64,000 nt of DNA, taken from the NCBI GenBank assembly GCA_964591455.1, contig CAZQDZ010000004.1:112667-176666 (forward strand), given 5' to 3'. Of this stretch, positions 63,149 through 64,000 are shown in pieces. The DNA comes from RFSX01 sp964591455. Lineage in GTDB: Bacteria > Bacteroidota > Bacteroidia > Chitinophagales > Saprospiraceae. The notes under the pieces are model-generated. The model worked only from the letters and a program-made list of their open reading frames with translations. It was not told where the DNA came from and did not search any database. Positions within the stretch are counted from its first letter, which is position 1; every line of letters begins with the position of its first letter. The position numbers were made by a program, and so were the translations under genes.

Positions 63149-64000
63149 ATGGTAACAGCATTACTTTTTGGGGTGTTTGCATTGTTTATATATGCAATCA
63201 CTGCCAGTCGTAAAAAAGTTTTTCAAAATGTGTTCTTGCTCTCTGCTTTCGTAGGACTTTTTAGTCTGAGCGCTGATGCTCAGGTTATAGGTGCCATGAA
63301 AGTTGGAGAAAATGTAATGAACATGGATGATGGCTCTGTTTTCGAAATTGAGTCATCAAACGGGGTTTTAGTACTACCCCGTTTGACTACAGCACAACGT
63401 GATCAAGTCGCTACTCCTCTAAGAGGTGGAGTGATTTTTAATATCACAGAAAATTGTATTCAAATTAATTATGGTACTGATTTGATTGCTAACTGGCAGT
63501 GTGTCGAAAGTAACTTACTTAGGTTCACGACAGCCGGAAGGGATGCACTAGTTAATGTAGAAACTGGTACCATTATATTTAATACAGATATAAACTGTGT
63601 ACAAGTCAACAGAGGGACAGCTACTTCTCCCCTATGGGCTTGTATCGAAGGCGGTGTTGGACCACAAGGACCACAAGGACCTGCAGGAGCTACTGGACCA
63701 TCCGGTCCACAAGGTTCTCAAGGAGCTCAAGGTCTTACTGGAGCAGCAGGACCAGCAGGACCAGCAGGACCATCAGGACCAGCAGGTGCAGCAGGACCAC
63801 AAGGACTGCCTGGGTCGCAAGGACCAACAGGAGCTCAAGGACCAGCAGGTGTTGCCGGTTCAGTTGGTCCAGCGGGACCACAAGGAGCGACAGGCCCAGC
63901 AGGTGCTACAGGAGGCCAAGGAGCTACAGGAGCTCAAGGCCCACAAGGACCAGCAGGACCAAATGGTAATGACGGATCTATAGGACCAGCAGGACCACAA
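63149..64000 (+). CDS. Collagen-like (Gly-X-Y) fibre protein, 3' part missing
   Basis: Open from the ATG at 63149 to the window edge (284 codons, no stop). The N-terminus has two hydrophobic stretches; the second (VFQNVFLLSAFVGLFSLSADAQ, about residues 28-49) looks like the true signal peptide, so a later start (for example TTG around 63182) is possible. Residues about 84-120 and 128-166 are two related modules, each with RD..., a GxIFN strand, an NC and a WxC near the end. From residue 168 a regular Gly-X-Y repeat (GPQGPQGPAGATGPSGPQG) runs to the edge. Such proteins form surface fibres. The C-terminus, including any T9SS signal, lies outside the window. Confidence 0.88.
   Translation, partial: MVTALLFGVFALFIYAITASRKKVFQNVFLLSAFVGLFSLSADAQVIGAMKVGENVMNMDDGSVFEIESSNGVLVLPRLTTAQRDQVATPLRGGVIFNITENCIQINYGTDLIANWQCVESNLLRFTTAGRDALVNVETGTIIFNTDINCVQVNRGTATSPLWACIEGGVGPQGPQGPAGATGPSGPQGSQGAQGLTGAAGPAGPAGPSGPAGAAGPQGLPGSQGPTGAQGPAGVAGSVGPAGPQGATGPAGATGGQGATGAQGPQGPAGPNGNDGSIGPAGPQ
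63650..64000 (+). repeat. Gly-X-Y coding tandem repeat
   Basis: About 350 bp of imperfect 9-base units (GGACCAGCA, GGACCACAA and variants) encode the collagen-like stretch and are clearly GC-richer than the flanking DNA. They continue past the window end and may vary in copy number. Confidence 0.9.

Noticed and set aside
63597..63983. Open frames on the + strand in the Gly-X-Y region that are rich in His, Asp, Gln or Arg, Ser, Thr
   Set aside because: They are other-frame readings of the collagen-like repeats; the frame from 63149 gives a signal peptide, head modules and Gly-X-Y triplets.

Overview
The window is an AT-rich Bacteroidota chromosome segment, most likely from the Saprospiria or a close relative. 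The basis is SusC/SusD-type outer-membrane pairs, type IX secretion (T9SS) C-terminal signals of both kinds, GldA/GldF/GldG, an FG-GAP lipoprotein beside a SusCD pair, TAnnTTTG promoter boxes and the order xerC - tRNAs - tuf - tRNA-Trp - secE - nusG - rplKAJL - rpoBC. No rRNA, CRISPR array, plasmid or phage module was seen.

Layout. 1-4.3 kb: the end of a SusC gene, its SusD partner and a third surface lipoprotein, closed by a strong terminator. 4.3-5.7 kb: a decayed IS256-family transposase next to an ECF sigma factor and a small, possibly truncated partner. 6.2-13.6 kb: an accessory locus of two tandem two-gene modules (a large secreted protein with a DTDGDG motif plus a small exported protein), the second translationally linked to a SprB-repeat T9SS adhesin. 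13.8-21.8 kb: a 1088-residue FG-GAP lipoprotein divergent from a complete SusC/SusD pair. 21.9-36.1 kb: xerC, four tRNAs, tuf, tRNA-Trp, secE, nusG, rplK, rplA, rplJ, rplL, rpoB, rpoC. 36.1-46.2 kb (minus strand): riboflavin synthase, a gliding-type (CHU_C) secreted protein, an RfbD-like reductase, an ABC-2 exporter, a DUF2304/glycosyltransferase/glycosyltransferase operon, a sirtuin and a small secreted protein. 46.2-52.3 kb: a seven-gene operon ftsX-DUF3098-uppP-truB-gldA-gldF-gldG. 52.4-54.2 kb: a minus-strand operon with a coiled-coil lipoprotein, a SCO copper chaperone, a cytochrome c and an SRPBCC protein. 54.3-62.7 kb: DASH cryptochrome, LolD-like ATPase, glycosyltransferase, MazG-like pyrophosphohydrolase, an ECF sigma factor with a membrane-anchored barrel protein, an LEA-like protein and two helical proteins. 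63.1 kb to the end: a collagen-like fibre protein running off the window.

The genes combine core information processing (tRNA, translation factor, ribosomal proteins, RNA polymerase) with envelope functions: nutrient uptake across the outer membrane, T9SS-exported adhesins, gliding-associated ABC components, cell-division FtsX, undecaprenyl-phosphate recycling and glycan assembly. The least understood stretch is 4.3-13.6 kb.
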